This document shows positions 42,791 to 51,658 of a DNA stretch of 64,000 nucleotides, one piece after another; positions within the stretch are counted from its first letter, which is position 1, and the number at the start of each line of letters is the position of its first letter. Both the position numbers and the translations under genes were made by a program. Below the pieces are notes generated by a model. The model had not been told where the DNA came from. It was given only the letters and a program-made list of their open reading frames with translations, and searched no databases. The stretch is from Thalassobaculum_A sp040219215 (GTDB taxonomy: Bacteria; Pseudomonadota; Alphaproteobacteria; Thalassobaculales; Thalassobaculaceae): positions 186,001-250,000 of the forward strand of contig NZ_JAVJSX010000022.1 of the NCBI RefSeq assembly GCF_040219215.1, in the 5' to 3' direction.

Positions 42791-43805
42791 GCGGAGCCCC
42801 GCGCTCCCCGTTCTCGCCCTGATCCTATCGCTGTTGCTGTCGGCCTGCGCGCCGATGGTTGTCGCGTCCGGTCCGTCCGACCGGCAGCCCTGGCTGATCA
42901 ATGACCACTGGGCGGTAATGGCCGACGGCATGCGGCTGCCGGTCCGGGTCTCGCGCCCGCACGGCGAGGCGGTGGCGGCGGTCGTGGCCCTGCACGGGTT
43001 CGGCGACTACAGCAACGCCTTCGCCGACTTCGGGCCGACCCTCGCCAGGTCCGGGGTCGCGGTGTTCGCGGTCGACCAGCGCGGCTTCGGCCGAGCCGGT
43101 GCCTGGGGGCGGTGGCATGGCGCCCAGGCGATGGTCGACGACGCCCGAGCACTGGTCGGCCTTGTCCGCGGCGAGATGCCGGGCCGGCCGGTTTATCTGA
43201 TGGGCGAGAGCATGGGCGGGGCCGTCGCCCTGCTGGCGATGGCCGGCGCGCCGGCAGCCGACGGCGCCATCCTGTCGGCGCCGGCGGTCTGGGGCCGAAA
43301 GTGGATGCCCGCCTATCAGGCCTGGGCACTCGAACTCGCCGGGCACACCATTCCCTGGCTGCCGCTGAACCCCCGTGGCCTGCCGTTCAAGCCGTCGGAC
43401 AACATCGAGATGCTGCGCAGGCTGGCACGCGATCCGTTGTTCCTGAAGAATCCGCGGGTCGATGCCGTCTACGGGCTGGTCGACCTGATGGACGCCGCCC
43501 AGGCGGCGATCCCGAACGTGACGGGTCCGCTGCTCGTCCTCTACGGCGGCAAGGACGACCTGGTCCCGAAAAAGCCGACATGCGCCATGCTACGCAAGCT
43601 GCGGCAACGCCCGGGCAGCGGGCATGATCTGCGCGTGGTGCTGTATCCCGACGGCTATCACATGCTGTTCCGCGACCTGAAGGGCGACCGGGTCGTGGCC
43701 GACATCGCCGCCTGGGCACGCGACCCGCAGGGGTCCCTGCCATCCGGTGACGAGCGCGACCCCGATGGCGTCTGGCTCGAGCGCTTCTGCGACACGCCGA
43801 AGTAG
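42780..43805 (+). CDS. Alpha/beta-hydrolase lipoprotein (monoacylglycerol-lipase-like)
   Basis: 341 residues. Lipoprotein signal with lipobox LLLSAC, so it is predicted to be membrane-anchored by acylated Cys22. Catalytic triad: GESMGG nucleophile elbow, Asp in LYGGKDDLVP and His in YPDGYHML. The fold of serine aminopeptidase S33/monoacylglycerol lipases is clear (VALHGFGDYSNAFADFGPTL). The ATG overlaps the ABC ATPase gene, suggesting coupled expression and a link to envelope lipids. Confidence 0.88.
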   Translation: MPPERSPALPVLALILSLLLSACAPMVVASGPSDRQPWLINDHWAVMADGMRLPVRVSRPHGEAVAAVVALHGFGDYSNAFADFGPTLARSGVAVFAVDQRGFGRAGAWGRWHGAQAMVDDARALVGLVRGEMPGRPVYLMGESMGGAVALLAMAGAPAADGAILSAPAVWGRKWMPAYQAWALELAGHTIPWLPLNPRGLPFKPSDNIEMLRRLARDPLFLKNPRVDAVYGLVDLMDAAQAAIPNVTGPLLVLYGGKDDLVPKKPTCAMLRKLRQRPGSGHDLRVVLYPDGYHMLFRDLKGDRVVADIAAWARDPQGSLPSGDERDPDGVWLERFCDTPK

Positions 43806-43969
43806 AAGATCCGTCTGACGGTCCGACATGGCGACTCCCCAGATCCCGGGCGGCGCCGTATGATCGACGCCAACGTACAGTCGGATCGACGGACTGCGAG
43901 GTGCGCATGACGGCACATCGAGACCAGGAACCGGCCCGCGCCGTTGCGGCCCCGCGGTAGGAGCGCCGG

Positions 43970-44842
43970 ATGGCTCGCCCACCAAAACGACCGCGGATCG
44001 CTTCAGTCGACCACTGGCAAACCGGCCGCGAGTCCGATCCGGGATTCGTGACTGCCCTGGCCCGCGGGCTAGAGATCCTGCGGGCTTTCCGGCCGGAGGA
44101 CGAACTGCTCGGCAATGGCGAGTTGGCCGAACGCACCGGCATTCCACGCTCTACGGTATCGCGGTTGACCCAGACCCTGACGGCTCTTGGCTACATGCGC
44201 TACCTGCCGCGATTCGAGAAGTACCAGCTCGGCGCCGGCATCCTCGCCCTTGGCTATCGCCATCTGGCGGCGTCCGGCTTGCGCGCCACGGCCCGGCCGC
44301 ACATGCAGGCCCTCGCGAACGCAGCCGACTGCGCGATCGCCATGGGAACCCCTGACCGCCTGTCGATGATCTACATCGAGGTCTGCCACGGGGCCGGGCC
44401 GATGATTCTGCGGCTCGGCGTCGGCTCGCGTGTGCCGATCGCCCTGACATCCATGGGCCGGGCGTACATCTCGGTGCTGCCCGAGCGCGAACGCGAGATC
44501 GTGCTGCGCCGGCTGTGCGACGCCGACCCGGACGGCTGGGAGGAGACCCGGCGGTCCCTGGACGATGCCATGCAGCAGTACCGTACCCAGGGCTTCTGCC
44601 TGTCACTCGGCGCCTGGCACCATGGCATTTCGTCGGCCGGCGTCGCGGTGGCCATGGACGGCGGGGCGCAGATCCTGGCCTTTAACTGCGGCGGCGCGAG
44701 CCAGCGCCTGACCCAGTCGGTGATCGAGCGGCAGTTCGGACCGGCCCTCGCCGACATGGCCGAACGCATCCGCCGCGACCTGTTCACAGCCGGTCCAACC
44801 GCCACACCGACCGCCGTTCTGCGGTCAACAGCCGGGGTTTGA
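43970..44842 (+). CDS. IclR-family transcriptional regulator
   Basis: 290 residues. A winged HTH at about 25-85 (ALARGLEILRAFRPEDELLG, TGIPRSTVSRLTQTL), then the IclR effector domain to about 275. It precedes, on the same strand, the Liv-type transporter operon from which it is separated by 218 bp containing palindromes, and it probably regulates that operon. Confidence 0.92.
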   Translation: MARPPKRPRIASVDHWQTGRESDPGFVTALARGLEILRAFRPEDELLGNGELAERTGIPRSTVSRLTQTLTALGYMRYLPRFEKYQLGAGILALGYRHLAASGLRATARPHMQALANAADCAIAMGTPDRLSMIYIEVCHGAGPMILRLGVGSRVPIALTSMGRAYISVLPEREREIVLRRLCDADPDGWEETRRSLDDAMQQYRTQGFCLSLGAWHHGISSAGVAVAMDGGAQILAFNCGGASQRLTQSVIERQFGPALADMAERIRRDLFTAGPTATPTAVLRSTAGV

Positions 44843-44851
44843 TGAAAACAT

Positions 44852-44866
44852 TTCCGATATACGGAA
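44852..44866. promoter_or_regulatory. Palindrome upstream of the Liv operon (possible IclR operator)
   Basis: TTCCG-ATATA-CGGAA just after the IclR stop codon. IclR-family sites often carry TTCC/GGAA half-sites, so this is a plausible operator. Confidence 0.5.
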
Positions 44867-44880
44867 TATAATTTCATTTT

Positions 44881-44909
44881 GTTTGACACGGTTTCCGGGC
44901 CGGTCAAAC
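44881..44909. promoter_or_regulatory. Inverted repeat containing a TTGACA box
   Basis: GTTTGAC at 44881-44887 and GTCAAAC at 44903-44909 are inverted copies 15 bp apart. TTGACA at 44883-44888 is a consensus -35 hexamer, although no good -10 follows at 17 bp. Confidence 0.35.
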
Positions 44910-45060
44910 TGTCGACCATGCAGCCTGCGGCACCAGCCCGCAGCTGCGATCCGAAACGGCGGCACACCAACGACCGCCCGAGGATCAGGGAGGAAGGCAT
45001 GATCTGGTTGACCCGGTGCGCACGAACCGGCGTGGCGATATATCGCCGACGGTGTCCGCA

Positions 45061-45855
45061 ATGACGGGGGCGGCAGTCCCACTGCTGGATGTCGAGGACG
45101 TGCGGGTCACGTTCGGCGGCATCGTCGCCTTGGACGGAGTTTCGTTCAGCGTGCAACGCGGCGCGATCGCCGGCCTGATCGGTCCGAACGGCGCCGGCAA
45201 GACCACGCTGTTCAACTGCATCAGCCGGATCTACCAGGCCGATTCCGGCAGCATCCGGGTCGACGGCAAGCCGATCCTCGACAGCCCGATCCACGGGATC
45301 AGCAAGATCGGCCTCGGCCGCACGTTCCAGAACCTCGCGCTGTTCGGCAAGCTGTCGGTGCTGGACAACGTGCTGATCGGCGCTCACGCCCGCACCATGG
45401 GCAACTATGTCAGCGATGCGCTTCGCCTGGTCGGCATGCGGCGGCGCGAGACGGCGCTGCGCGACGAGGCAATGGCGCTGCTGGAGGAACTGCGGCTCGA
45501 CGACATAGCCGGCGAGACGGTGGCGGCCCTGCCGTTCGGCACCCAGAAGCGCGTGGAACTGGCCCGGGCCCTGTCGGCCAAGCCAACCCTGCTGATGCTC
45601 GACGAGCCGGCCGGCGGCCTGAACCACGACGAAGTCGAGGAATTCAAGGACGTGGTCCGGCGCATTCGCGACCACCGCCACATCTCGATCCTGCTGGTCG
45701 AGCATCACATGAACCTGGTGATGAGCGTGTCGGATCAGGTCGTGGTGCTGAACTTCGGCCGCAAGATCGCCGAGGGCTCGCCGGCCGAGGTGCAGAGCGA
45801 CCCAAGCGTGATCGACGCCTATCTCGGTTCGGGCCACGAGACGGAGACCCACTGA
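45061..45855 (+). CDS. livG: Branched-chain-amino-acid-type ABC transporter ATPase (LivG-like)
   Basis: 264 residues from ATG 45061; a GTG at 45016 is possible. Walker A GLIGPNGAGKTTLFN, LivG-type 'GLGRTFQNLALFGKLSVLDN', signature region TVAALPFGTQKRVELARAL and Walker B TLLMLDEPAGGLN. The canonical LSGG is replaced by LPFGTQKR, common in LivG. First gene of a five-gene import operon. Confidence 0.93.
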   Translation: MTGAAVPLLDVEDVRVTFGGIVALDGVSFSVQRGAIAGLIGPNGAGKTTLFNCISRIYQADSGSIRVDGKPILDSPIHGISKIGLGRTFQNLALFGKLSVLDNVLIGAHARTMGNYVSDALRLVGMRRRETALRDEAMALLEELRLDDIAGETVAALPFGTQKRVELARALSAKPTLLMLDEPAGGLNHDEVEEFKDVVRRIRDHRHISILLVEHHMNLVMSVSDQVVVLNFGRKIAEGSPAEVQSDPSVIDAYLGSGHETETH

Positions 45856-45856
45856 C

Positions 45857-46570
45857 ATGGCGGTCATGCTCCAGGTCGAGGACCTCGCCGCCTACTACGG
45901 CCCGACCAAGGTCCTGCACGGCATCAGCTTCGCGCTGGAGGAAGGCGGGATCACCACCATCCTCGGCGCCAACGGCGCCGGCAAGACCACCACGCTGCGC
46001 GCGGTCTGCGGCATGGTCAGGGCCAGCGGACACGTCACGCTGGCCGGCGAAGCGATCAGCGGGTTGACCACAGAGGCCGTCGCCCGGCGCGGGGTCGCCC
46101 ATGTTCCGGAAGGGCGCGGCACCTTCACCCGGTTGAGCACCGAGGAGAACCTGCGGCTCGGCGCCATCAGCCGGCGCGATCACGATGCGGTCGAAGCCGA
46201 CTTGGACCGGATGTACAGCTACTTCCCGGTCCTGCGCGAACGGCGCCTGCAGCAGGCCGGCACCTTGAGCGGCGGCGAGCAGCAGATGCTGGCAATTGCC
46301 CGCGCCCTGATGCTGCGGCCGCGGCTGATGCTGCTGGACGAGCCGTCCTTCGGCCTCGCCCCGCTGATCGTGCGCGAGATGTTCCGCATCCTGCGCCGGA
46401 TCAATGAGGAAGAACGGGTGAGCATGCTCCTGGTCGAGCAGAATGCCGCCCTCGCGCTTGACCTTGCCGACACCGCCTACCTGCTGGAGACCGGCCGCGT
46501 TGCGATGAGCGGCCCGGCCAAGGAGATCGTCGCCGACGAGCAGGTGCGCCGCTCCTATCTCGGCTACTGA
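45857..46570 (+). CDS. livF: Branched-chain-amino-acid-type ABC transporter ATPase (LivF-like)
   Basis: 237 residues, starting one base after the LivG stop. Walker A ILGANGAGKTTTLRAV, LivF-type HVPEGRGTFTRLSTEENLRLG, signature TLSGGEQQMLAIARAL and Walker B LMLLDEPSFGLAPLI are intact. Pairs with the LivG-like subunit. Confidence 0.94.
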   Translation: MAVMLQVEDLAAYYGPTKVLHGISFALEEGGITTILGANGAGKTTTLRAVCGMVRASGHVTLAGEAISGLTTEAVARRGVAHVPEGRGTFTRLSTEENLRLGAISRRDHDAVEADLDRMYSYFPVLRERRLQQAGTLSGGEQQMLAIARALMLRPRLMLLDEPSFGLAPLIVREMFRILRRINEEERVSMLLVEQNAALALDLADTAYLLETGRVAMSGPAKEIVADEQVRRSYLGY

Positions 46571-46581
46571 GAGGAAATCGG

Positions 46582-47454
46582 ATGGAGCTGTTTCTACACC
46601 AGATTTTCTCCGGCCTCGCCACCGGCGCGATCTACGCCGCCGTGGCTCTGGCGGTGGTCATGATCTTCCTAGCCATCGACCATTTCAATTTCGCCCAGGG
46701 CGAGATGGCGATGTTCAGCACCTTCATCTGCTGGGCGCTGATCGACGCCGGCCTGCCCTACTGGCTGGCCTTCGCGCTGACCATCGCGATCTCGTTCGCC
46801 GGCGGCATCGCAATCGAACGCATCCTGTTCCGCCCGCTCCATTCGGCACCGGTACTGAGCCACATCATCGCGTTCCTCGGGCTGTTCTTCATCCTGAACA
46901 ACGGCGCCGGCTGGGTCTGGGACTTCACCATCAAGCCGATGGCGAGCCCGTTCCCGGAGGGATCGATCGGCGGGCTGATCGGCTATCACGAGATCGGGAT
47001 GATCGGCGTCGTGCTGGTCATGCTGGCGTTGCTGTACCTGTTCTTCCGGTTCACCTCCGTCGGCCTTGCCATGCGGGCTGCCGCGCAGAATCCGGAATCA
47101 GCCAAGCTGTGCGGCATCTCCGTCGGCTGGATGATCGCGCTCGGCTGGGGCATGGCGTCGGCGATCGGCGCGGTCGGCGGTATCCTGATCGCACCGGTAG
47201 TATTCCTTGAGCCGAACATGATGCTGGGCATCCTTCTATATGGCTTCGCTGCGGCGATCGTCGGCGGCATCACCAACCCGGCCGGCGCGGTTGCCGGCGG
47301 GTTCATGGTCGGCGTGCTGGAAAACCTGGTCGGAACCTACATCCCGTTCGTCGGCAGCGAGCTCAAGCTGACGGTTGCCCTGGTCCTGATCATCAGCGTG
47401 CTGATGGTCAAGCCGAGCGGGCTGTTCGGGCGAACCACCGTGACGAGGGTCTAG
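46582..47454 (+). CDS. livH: Branched-chain-amino-acid-type ABC transporter permease (LivH-like)
   Basis: 290 residues and about eight helices. The N-terminus QIFSGLATGAIYAAVALAVV and the FNFAQGEMAMFS motif identify the LivH class; the EAA-like loop is MRAAAQNPESAKLCGISVGW. AGAGG-like site 11 bp after the LivF stop. Confidence 0.94.
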   Translation: MELFLHQIFSGLATGAIYAAVALAVVMIFLAIDHFNFAQGEMAMFSTFICWALIDAGLPYWLAFALTIAISFAGGIAIERILFRPLHSAPVLSHIIAFLGLFFILNNGAGWVWDFTIKPMASPFPEGSIGGLIGYHEIGMIGVVLVMLALLYLFFRFTSVGLAMRAAAQNPESAKLCGISVGWMIALGWGMASAIGAVGGILIAPVVFLEPNMMLGILLYGFAAAIVGGITNPAGAVAGGFMVGVLENLVGTYIPFVGSELKLTVALVLIISVLMVKPSGLFGRTTVTRV

Positions 47455-47457
47455 GCG

Positions 47458-48495
47458 ATGGCGGCGGAAACCCAAGTCACGGCGCAGAGCGTCAACCCGG
47501 AGCGCCGGATCGCCGGCCTGACCGCCGACGGCTGGCGATGCACGGCCACCGCAATCGCGATCCTGGTGGCGGTGGTGCTGCCCTGGACGCTCGGCAGCTT
47601 CCAGACCTTCCAGATCACCCTGGTGCTGATCTACGCGATCGCGATCCTCGGGCTGAACATCCTGACCGGATTCAACGGCCAGTTCTCGCTCGGCCACAGC
47701 GCGTTCTTCGCAATCGGCGCCTACACCACCGCGATCCTGGTCGAACGCTACGGAGTGTCGACCTACCTGACCATTCCGGTTGCCGGCGGCCTCGGCTTCG
47801 CCGCCGGGTTCCTGTTCGGTTTCCCGGCCCTGCGGTTGAGCGGGCTGTACTTGGCGCTGGCGACGTTCGCGCTGTCGGTCGCAACCCCCCAACTGCTCAA
47901 GTACAACCACTTCGAGGACTTCACCGGCGGCGTTCAGGGCATCAACCTGCTGAAGGACTCGGCACCGTTCGACCTGCCGTTCAGCGTCGACCAGTGGTGG
48001 TACTATGTCACCCTGGCCATCACCCTCTTCACCTTCTGGATGGCGCGGAACCTGATCAACAGCCGGACCGGCCGGGCGATCATGGCAATCCGCGACAACC
48101 CGATCGCGGCGGCCACCATGGGGGTCAATACCGCGCTCTACAAAACCCTGACCTTCGGGGTCAGCGCGCTGCTGACGGCGGTCGCGGGCGCGCTCAGCGC
48201 CATTGTGGTCGAGTACGTGGCGCCCGACAGCTTCACCTTCGTGCTGTCGGTCTATTTCCTGATCGGACTGGTGATCGGCGGCGTCGGCTGGATACCCGGC
48301 GCCGTGATCGGCGGGGCCTTCGTTCTGTACGTGCCCAATCTTGCCGAAGGCATCTCCACTGGCCTCGCCGGGGTGCTGTTCGGCGTGATCATCCTGCTCG
48401 TCATCTACCTGATGCCGTCGGGTGCGGCGGGGCTGGTGCGTCTCGGCATCACCCATCTGCGCCGCCGGCTCGACCGCGACAACAACAAGGCGTGA
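47458..48495 (+). CDS. livM: Branched-chain-amino-acid-type ABC transporter permease (LivM-like)
   Basis: 345 residues, three bases after LivH. The motif ILGLNILTGFNGQFSLGHSA is typical of LivM, as is MAIRDNPIAAATMGVNTALY in the cytoplasmic loop. About ten helices. Completes the membrane channel with the LivH-like protein. Confidence 0.94.
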   Translation: MAAETQVTAQSVNPERRIAGLTADGWRCTATAIAILVAVVLPWTLGSFQTFQITLVLIYAIAILGLNILTGFNGQFSLGHSAFFAIGAYTTAILVERYGVSTYLTIPVAGGLGFAAGFLFGFPALRLSGLYLALATFALSVATPQLLKYNHFEDFTGGVQGINLLKDSAPFDLPFSVDQWWYYVTLAITLFTFWMARNLINSRTGRAIMAIRDNPIAAATMGVNTALYKTLTFGVSALLTAVAGALSAIVVEYVAPDSFTFVLSVYFLIGLVIGGVGWIPGAVIGGAFVLYVPNLAEGISTGLAGVLFGVIILLVIYLMPSGAAGLVRLGITHLRRRLDRDNNKA

Positions 48496-48532
48496 GGAAC
48501 CGCCGACAACACGTCTCGAAGGGAGAGAACTC

Positions 48533-49747
48533 ATGAACAGAAGACTAGCCCTCGCCGTGCTTACGATCGCCGGCCTGTCGCTGCCCGCAGCGGCCATGGC
48601 CGGAACCTACGACACCGGCGCCACCGACACCGAGATCAAGATCGGCAACACCAACCCGTACAGCGGCCCGGCATCGGCCTACGGCCAGATCGGCAAGACG
48701 ATCTCCGCCTATTTCGACACGGTGAACGCCGCCGGCGGGATCAACGGCCGCAAGATCAACTTCGTCTCGCTCGACGACGGCTACAGCCCGCCGAAGACCA
48801 AGGAGCAGTTCCGCAAGCTGGTCGAGAGCGACCAGGTGCTGTTCGTCTTCCAGTCGCTTGGCACGCCGACCAATTCGGCGGTGCACGCCTACATGAATCG
48901 CGAGAAGGTGCCACAGCTGTTCGTGGCGACCGGCGCCACCAAGTGGGGCGACCCGGATAATTTCCCGTGGACCATGGGCTGGCAGCCGAACTACCAGACC
49001 GAGGGTCGGATCTACGCGAACTACATCAAGCAGAACCTGCCGAACGCCAAGATCGCGATCCTCTACCAGAACGACGACTACGGTAAGGACTACGTCCAGG
49101 GCATGAAGGACGGCCTGGGCTCGATGGCCGGCAAGATGATCGTGGCCGAGGAAAGCTACGAGACCACCGAGCCGACCATCGCCTCGCAGATCATCAAGCT
49201 GAAGGCGAGCGGTGCGGACGTCCTGTTCAACGTGACGACCCCGAAATTCGCCGCCCAGGCGATCCGCAAGGTCGCCGAACTGGAATGGAAGCCGACGCAC
49301 TTCCTGAACAACGTCTCCAACTCGGTCGGCTCGGTCATGAACCCGGCCGGCGCCGAGAACGGCATCGGCATCATCTCGTCGTTCTACACCAAGGACCCGA
49401 CCGACCCGCAGTGGCAGACCGACGCCGGCTACAAGGCGTGGAGCGACTGGATGGACAAGCACCATCCCGACGGTGACAAGAAGTCGTCGTTCACGGTCTA
49501 CGGCTACACCGTGGCGCAGACCCTGGTTCAGGCCCTCAAGCAGTGCGGCGACGAGCTGACACGTGCGAACGTCATGAAGCAGGCGGCCAGCCTGAAGGAC
49601 CTGGAACTCGGCATGCTGCTGCCGGGCATCAAGATCAATACCGGCCCGAAGGACTTCTTCCCGATCGAACAGATGCAACTCGGCAAGTTCAACGGGACGA
49701 GCTGGGAGTTGTTCGGTCCGGTCATCAACGGAGAGGTCGGCAGCTGA
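48533..49747 (+). CDS. ABC transporter substrate-binding protein (LivK-like family)
   Basis: 404 residues; AAGGGAGAG precedes the ATG. Signal peptide about 1-23 (cleavage at AMAG). Type I periplasmic binding fold: EIKIGNTNPYSGPASAYGQI, NAAGGINGRKINFVSLDDGY, VLFVFQSLGTPTNSAVHAYM. Proteins of this group in Rhodospirillales often serve aromatic acids, amides or urea-like solutes rather than branched amino acids. Last gene before a strong terminator. Confidence 0.93.
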   Translation: MNRRLALAVLTIAGLSLPAAAMAGTYDTGATDTEIKIGNTNPYSGPASAYGQIGKTISAYFDTVNAAGGINGRKINFVSLDDGYSPPKTKEQFRKLVESDQVLFVFQSLGTPTNSAVHAYMNREKVPQLFVATGATKWGDPDNFPWTMGWQPNYQTEGRIYANYIKQNLPNAKIAILYQNDDYGKDYVQGMKDGLGSMAGKMIVAEESYETTEPTIASQIIKLKASGADVLFNVTTPKFAAQAIRKVAELEWKPTHFLNNVSNSVGSVMNPAGAENGIGIISSFYTKDPTDPQWQTDAGYKAWSDWMDKHHPDGDKKSSFTVYGYTVAQTLVQALKQCGDELTRANVMKQAASLKDLELGMLLPGIKINTGPKDFFPIEQMQLGKFNGTSWELFGPVINGEVGS

Positions 49748-49783
49748 CCTGACGCTTTCGTAGGACTCATTCCTGTGCCTCTC

Positions 49784-49816
49784 GGGCCGCCGGGCCATCC
49801 CGGCGGCCCTTTCTCT
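49784..49816 (+). terminator. Intrinsic terminator of the Liv operon
   Basis: GGGCCGCCGGG and CCCGGCGGCCC form a perfect 11-bp GC stem with a CCAT loop, followed by TTTCTCT. It is 36 bp after the binding-protein stop. Confidence 0.85.
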
Positions 49817-49942
49817 GTTCATGGTCTCGCCGCCGCCGCGCAAACCGAATTGCAGGGCAAGCCGCGGGATGAACCGACGGCCTCGGATCGGCACCTTGGG
49901 CTGGCGGACGCACCGGCGTCCGAACCTGAACAGGAGAAGCCG

Positions 49943-50713
49943 ATGACCACCAAAACCCTCGCCGACAAGGTTGCCATCGTCACCGGAGCCAGTTCCGGGA
50001 TCGGCCGCGCCACGGCGCTGCTGTTTGCCCAGGAAGGCGCCAAGGTCGTGGCAGCCGCGCGCCGTCAGGCCGAACTCGACGCTTTGGTCGCCGAGATCGA
50101 AGCCGACGGCGGCGAGGCGGTCGCGCTGGCCGGAAACGTCCGGGACGAGGCGTTCGCCGCGGCGCTGGTCGAAACCGCCACCGGGCGGTTCGGCGGCCTC
50201 GACATCGCCTTCAACAACGCCGGAACCCTTGGCCCGATGGGGCCGACCTCGGAGGTCCTGCTGGCCGGTTGGGCCGAGTCCTTGGAGATCAACCTGACCG
50301 GCGCCTTCCTGGGGGCCAAGCACCAGATCCCCGCCATGCTGGAGCGCGGTGGCGGATCAGTGATCTTCACCTCGTCGTTCGTCGGCCACACCGCCGGGAT
50401 GCCGGGCACGGCGGCCTATGCCGCAGGCAAGGCCGGGATGATCGGGCTGATGAAGACGCTGGCCGTCGAGTACGGGCCCCAGGGCATCCGGGTCAACGCC
50501 ATCCTGCCCGGCGGCACCGACACCCCGATGGCCCACCAGATGCTGGACAGCGAGGAAGCGTGGGCGTTCGTGCGCGGCATGCATGCGCTCAAGCGCACGT
50601 CGACGCCGCAGGAGATTGCGCCGTCGGTGCTGTACCTCGCCTCCAGCGCGTCAGGCTTCACCACCGGCACGACCCTGCTGGTCGATGGCGGGGTGTCGAT
50701 CAACAAGACCTGA
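49943..50713 (+). CDS. SDR-family oxidoreductase
   Basis: 256 residues; AGGAGAAG precedes the ATG. Classical SDR: TGASSGIGRATALLF, NNAGTLGPMG, active-site Ser in FTSSFVGH, YAAGK (Y-x-x-x-K) and C-terminal LVDGGVSINKT. It reduces or oxidises a hydroxy/keto compound with NAD(P). It follows the Liv operon terminator and so probably has its own promoter. Confidence 0.93.
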   Translation: MTTKTLADKVAIVTGASSGIGRATALLFAQEGAKVVAAARRQAELDALVAEIEADGGEAVALAGNVRDEAFAAALVETATGRFGGLDIAFNNAGTLGPMGPTSEVLLAGWAESLEINLTGAFLGAKHQIPAMLERGGGSVIFTSSFVGHTAGMPGTAAYAAGKAGMIGLMKTLAVEYGPQGIRVNAILPGGTDTPMAHQMLDSEEAWAFVRGMHALKRTSTPQEIAPSVLYLASSASGFTTGTTLLVDGGVSINKT

Positions 50714-50775
50714 CGCGGACCCGGTCCGGGAGCGACGAGGAGCCCCCGGAAGACTTCTGCCGAGCCGAGTTGTGC

Positions 50776-51468
50776 TTATCCGTTGATGGCGGGGTCGAGC
50801 GAGCGGCGGACCTCCAGGTAGATCTTCTTGGAATGTTGGATGTGGTCGACAACCAGCACCATCAGGCGCTGGCGGTCGCCCGTCCGGATCGCCTCGATCA
50901 TCGCCCAGTGCTCGGCTCGCAGGGTTTCCAGCAACGGCGGGTCGACCATCGGGTAGAGCCGCATGGCGCGGGACAGATAGGCGTACTGCGCGATCGCTTC
51001 GCAGAGATGGTCGTTGCCGCAGGCGCCGAACAACAGGGCATGGAAAGCCTCGTTGGCCAGATCGATCGCCCGCGGATCGCGGGTCGTGACTGCCTGGTCG
51101 TGACGGTGCTGGGCGTGCTGCAGGTCGACAACCAGCGCCTCCGGCCCGGGCAGCGGCATCCTCTGGGCCGCCCGCCGCTGTAGGATCTCGCGGATCTCGG
51201 CAATCTCCTCGACCTCGCGGGCGCTGAAGTCCCGAACCATGGCTCCGCGGTTGGGGACCCGGACAACGATGCCCATGCGCTCCAACTCGGCCAGCGCTTG
51301 CCGCACGAGATGCCGCTTGGCGCCGAAGCGCTGGATCAGCGCGTCTTCCACCAGCCGCTCGCGTGGCCGCAGCCGGCCGAACAGGATCTCCGACTCCAGC
51401 GTCTGGACCAGCTGCTCCTGGGACGCTTCGGCGTCCCGCTCCCGATCCGATTGCACTTGCGTTGTCAT
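50776..51468 (-). CDS. GntR-family (FCD) transcriptional regulator
   Basis: 230 residues from MTTQVQSDRERDAEASQEQL. An N-terminal wHTH (LRPRERLVEDALIQRFGAKR, LVRQALAELERMGIVVRV) is followed by an FCD domain with metal-binding His/Asp (NEAFHALLFGACGND, HWAMIEAIRTGD). Divergent from a carbohydrate-type ABC operon, with a large dyad between the two starts. It probably represses that operon until a sugar acid or similar ligand binds. Confidence 0.92.
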   Translation of the reverse strand: MTTQVQSDRERDAEASQEQLVQTLESEILFGRLRPRERLVEDALIQRFGAKRHLVRQALAELERMGIVVRVPNRGAMVRDFSAREVEEIAEIREILQRRAAQRMPLPGPEALVVDLQHAQHRHDQAVTTRDPRAIDLANEAFHALLFGACGNDHLCEAIAQYAYLSRAMRLYPMVDPPLLETLRAEHWAMIEAIRTGDRQRLMVLVVDHIQHSKKIYLEVRRSLDPAING

Positions 51469-51523
51469 GCTTCGCGTCCGTTGTCCCTTCTCCCGCCCAC
51501 ATAGCACAAATGATGGGAATTCG

Positions 51524-51559
51524 ATTGTTGATGATATTATTAATAATAAAATTGACAAT
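51524..51559. promoter_or_regulatory. 36-bp nested dyad between GntR and the ABC operon
   Basis: ATTGT at 51524-51528 and ACAAT at 51555-51559 are symmetric around the same centre as the perfect 14-bp palindrome TATTATTAATAATA at 51535-51548; 14 of 18 pairs match. Strongly AT-rich within a GC-rich genome. Likely the GntR operator. Confidence 0.65.
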
Positions 51560-51658
51560 CTGTATCTCCAGTTTCTATCGTTCCTTGGGCTCGGCAAGAG
51601 GCTGACGAGGTGCGTTCCGAGACCGGGACGCGTCGCCAAGAAATCTTGGGAGGATTCG

